A stretch of DNA of 60,415 nt from an uncultured bacterium. GTDB lineage: Bacteria > Krumholzibacteriota > Krumholzibacteriia > LZORAL124-64-63. Shown here piece by piece: positions 58,772 through 60,415 of this stretch. The position numbers and the translations under genes were made by a program. The notes under the pieces were generated by a model. That model worked only from the letters and a program-made list of their open reading frames with translations, did no database searches and had not been told where the DNA came from. The stretch covers positions 7,501 to 67,915 of the forward strand of contig CALMJK010000002.1 in assembly GCA_937864225.1 (NCBI GenBank), given 5' to 3'. Every line of letters begins with the position of its first letter. Position 1 is the first letter of the stretch.

Positions 58772-59957
58772 CTTCCGCCTCCAGAAAGTCGCGCCACAGG
58801 CCGCTCGGGAATTCGCAGCGCACCACTTCGAGCCAATCCCGGGCCGCCGCGGAATCCTGCAGCCGTCCCCGCAACAGCACGACGGCCCGCGTGAGAGCGA
58901 ATTCAGCCCGCCGGTCGCTCCGGTGGAAGCGATAAAGGTCAAGGAACGCCTCCACGGCCCCGCGGTAGTCCCCTTGCTTCTCGAACAGGAAGGCCATTTG
59001 CGCCAGCTGCTCGGCCGGCATCGCCAAGGTGCAGCCGCCTCGCCGGGCTTCGCGCCAGACTTCGGCCGCGCTGTCCAGCCGGCCCGCCTGCGTCGCGATG
59101 GTCAGCGCGCGCCGGTAGGCGGTGCTGGCGTCGCCCGCGCGACCCGTCATGCGGCGCGCCCGTGCCAGCCTCAAGGCGGCATCCAGATCGTGAGGGCGCG
59201 CCCGCAGATAGTCGACCAACTCCCCTTCGGCCGCCCAGACCTGCCCCCTGTCGAGGAAGCGCCGCGCGCGGGCCAGCCGGCTCGCCGTCTGCGCTTCGCG
59301 GTGCCAGCCCAGCGCCAAGGCAAGGAACAGGCCAAGCGCGAAGCCCCCGAAGTGCGCGGCGTAAGCGACCCGCGCGCCGGCCTCGCGCGCGACGAGCCCT
59401 TCCACCACCTGCAGCAACAGCCAGATGAGCGCCGCGATCACGACCGGCACGTGGGCGCGGCCCACCCGATTGACCCCCTGCAGCGGCGCGAACACCCACC
59501 AAGCGATGGCGACCCGCGCGTAGTAGAAGCGCACGAGGGCGATGGCCAGCAGGCCCGCGATCGCGCCCGATGCGCCCAGCACGCCCGCCGTGCCCCCGTT
59601 CAGCGCGGTGAACACGCCGTGGGTGACGTTGCCCCACGCCCCGAGCATCAGGAAATAGAGCAGGAAGCGGGCGTGCCCCAACTGGTCCTCGATCGGCGGC
59701 CCGAGCACGGCCACATAGAGCATGTTGCCCAGCAGGTGCAGCCAGCCGCCGTGCAGGAGGACCGCGGTCACCGCCGCCCAAGGGGCGGCGCTGCCCCCCA
59801 GGTAGACCAGCCGCCAGGGGGGCAGCGGCAGCGCGTGGGGGAACCATTTCCACCAGGCGAAGCCAACCGCCATGAGCACCAGCAGCGCCGACGTCACCAG
59901 AGGGGGACGGTCGCGGGGCTGGTCGAAGCCAACGGGATAGTAGTAGAGGAAATACAC
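58698..59957 (-). CDS. Rhomboid-family intramembrane protease with TPR-like C-terminus
   Basis: The 419-residue protein has an N-terminal rhomboid core of about six membrane segments. The catalytic serine is S130 in GASG, the histidine is H202 in AHFGGFALG, and [16 protein letters not shown] is the conserved L1 entry. Residues 230-390 are soluble and helical with TPR-like repeats ([30 protein letters not shown]). The last 25 residues are a low-complexity tail whose codons are antisense to the lysC 3' end. Start is GTG at 59957 behind GGGGAGG. Confidence 0.9.
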   Translation of the reverse strand: MYFLYYYPVGFDQPRDRPPLVTSALLVLMAVGFAWWKWFPHALPLPPWRLVYLGGSAAPWAAVTAVLLHGGWLHLLGNMLYVAVLGPPIEDQLGHARFLLYFLMLGAWGNVTHGVFTALNGGTAGVLGASGAIAGLLAIALVRFYYARVAIAWWVFAPLQGVNRVGRAHVPVVIAALIWLLLQVVEGLVAREAGARVAYAAHFGGFALGLFLALALGWHREAQTASRLARARRFLDRGQVWAAEGELVDYLRARPHDLDAALRLARARRMTGRAGDASTAYRRALTIATQAGRLDSAAEVWREARRGGCTLAMPAEQLAQMAFLFEKQGDYRGAVEAFLDLYRFHRSDRRAEFALTRAVVLLRGRLQDSAAARDWLEVVRCEFPSGLWRDFLEAEVRPERGPRAMGPAGAAGPRTASAT

Positions 59958-60067
59958 GGGCCTCCCCGCCGGACGCCGGGGGGCGCCGGGCGGCGATCGC
60001 GAACGCGGACTGTGCTCCGGTTATCGGCCCGGGACGCGCCGGCTTGACAGGGAGCGCCGGCCGCGGC

Positions 60068-60415
60068 CTAGAAGGCGTACGCGAGGCTGACGCCGGTGAA
60101 GGTGGACCTTTCCTGCTCGCCCGCGTTCGTGAGCCAGGAGCCCAGGTTGAAGGGGGCGCCGTCGCTCAGCAGCACGTCGGCGTCCAGATCCCCCACGTGG
60201 AAACCGAGGCCGCACGCCACGTCGAAGCTGCCCACGCCCGGAACCCAGAGCGGTTGGGCCACTCCCGTGGGGACGTGGACACACGAGGCGCGCAGCGACA
60301 GCCAGGGGCGCACCCGCGCCTCCACCGCCAGACGCTCGGTCGGATAGCTGTGTGTCTGCGAAATCACGGGGATCGGTTCCAGCAGCTGGCCGCCCGAGGG
60401 CCACTGCGCGACGTC
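60068..60415 (-). CDS. C-terminal part of an outer-membrane protein (5' partial), possibly FadL/OmpP1-like
   Basis: The 115 visible codons run off the window edge. The sequence alternates strand-like segments (LAVEARVRPWLSLRASCVHV, VACGLGFHVGDLDADVLL) and ends in YAF, the terminal-Phe signal for outer-membrane barrel assembly. The pattern is compatible with the last strands of a FadL/OmpP1-type hydrophobic-compound channel (for example SYPTERLAVEAR, then LGFHVG). Family assignment is tentative until the N-terminus is seen. Confidence 0.6.
   Translation of the reverse strand, partial: DVAQWPSGGQLLEPIPVISQTHSYPTERLAVEARVRPWLSLRASCVHVPTGVAQPLWVPGVGSFDVACGLGFHVGDLDADVLLSDGAPFNLGSWLTNAGEQERSTFTGVSLAYAF

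Noticed and set aside
60043..60048. Plus-strand TTGACA near the right edge
   Set aside because: No -10 hexamer follows at suitable distance and no plus-strand gene starts after it.
1..60415. Prophage, integrative element, IS or toxin-antitoxin cassette
   Set aside because: No integrase, transposase, terminal repeats, phage genes or small toxin pairs were found; gene content is housekeeping throughout.

Overview
The window is high-GC, gene-dense, chromosomal DNA from a rod-shaped bacterium with an outer membrane. The evidence is an MreBCD/RodA/PBP2 elongasome, Lgt with a lipobox lipoprotein, and two outer-membrane beta-barrel proteins (one partial). A subtilisin-like protease ends in a FlgD/Ig-like module of the kind used as a C-terminal sorting domain in the FCB superphylum and neighbouring candidate phyla. 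With the GC content and the Lys-rich histone-like protein, this suggests an uncultured lineage such as Eisenbacteria, Krumholzibacteriota or relatives; this is inference, since no rRNA is present. No IS element, prophage, CRISPR array or rRNA gene was seen. One tRNA (Leu, GAG) was found.

Layout, left to right. 1-1037: the end of a class A penicillin-binding protein. 1047-4898 (-): nucleoside salvage operon deoB-cdd-deoC-deoA. 5007-7345 (+): rarA-pfkA, closed by a bidirectional terminator. 7420-10573 (-): a lipoprotein, an unknown gene and tryptophanase. 10672 (+): a DUF2062 membrane protein. 11103-20249 (-): leuS followed by an unrecognised 2190-residue protein. 20427-23511 (+): an HDOD / SpoIIE phosphatase / STAS signalling cassette. 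23526-27212 (-): the sorted subtilisin.

27378-44681 (-) is a long co-directional housekeeping run. In transcription order it is: EF-G-like GTPase, yebC, ruvC-ruvA-ruvB, queA-tgt-yajC, def-fmt-rsmB, a PASTA protein, rpe, ffh, rpsP-khpA-rimM-trmD-rplS, rnhB, yraN. It joins Holliday junction processing, queuosine synthesis, initiator-Met handling, rRNA/tRNA modification and the SRP pathway. 45074-45874 (+) is an outer-membrane protein. 45956-48491 (-) holds a Lys-rich DNA-binding protein, then pgk, secG and tRNA-Leu. 48610-57348 (-) is radC-mreBCD-PBP2-rodA-lgt-aroE-comF. 57521-60415 holds an aspartokinase (+), a rhomboid-TPR protease (-) and a partial outer-membrane protein (-).

The most unusual item is the 2190-residue protein downstream of leuS. 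It carries a four-cysteine zinc ribbon in the middle and a C-terminal region that aligns by eye with UvrD-type SF1 helicases, but the Walker A lysine and Walker B aspartate are both replaced, so it looks like a pseudo-helicase. An AT-rich patch with a promoter-like sequence sits inside the gene just before an internal Met. Second is an EF-G paralogue whose G3 histidine and G4 NKxD motif are both altered. Third is a 76-residue Lys-rich protein expressed from a strong promoter through a long leader that begins with a nested hairpin. Several minus-strand genes share a promoter form of TTGACA, 17-18 bp and a TAnnnT-like -10.
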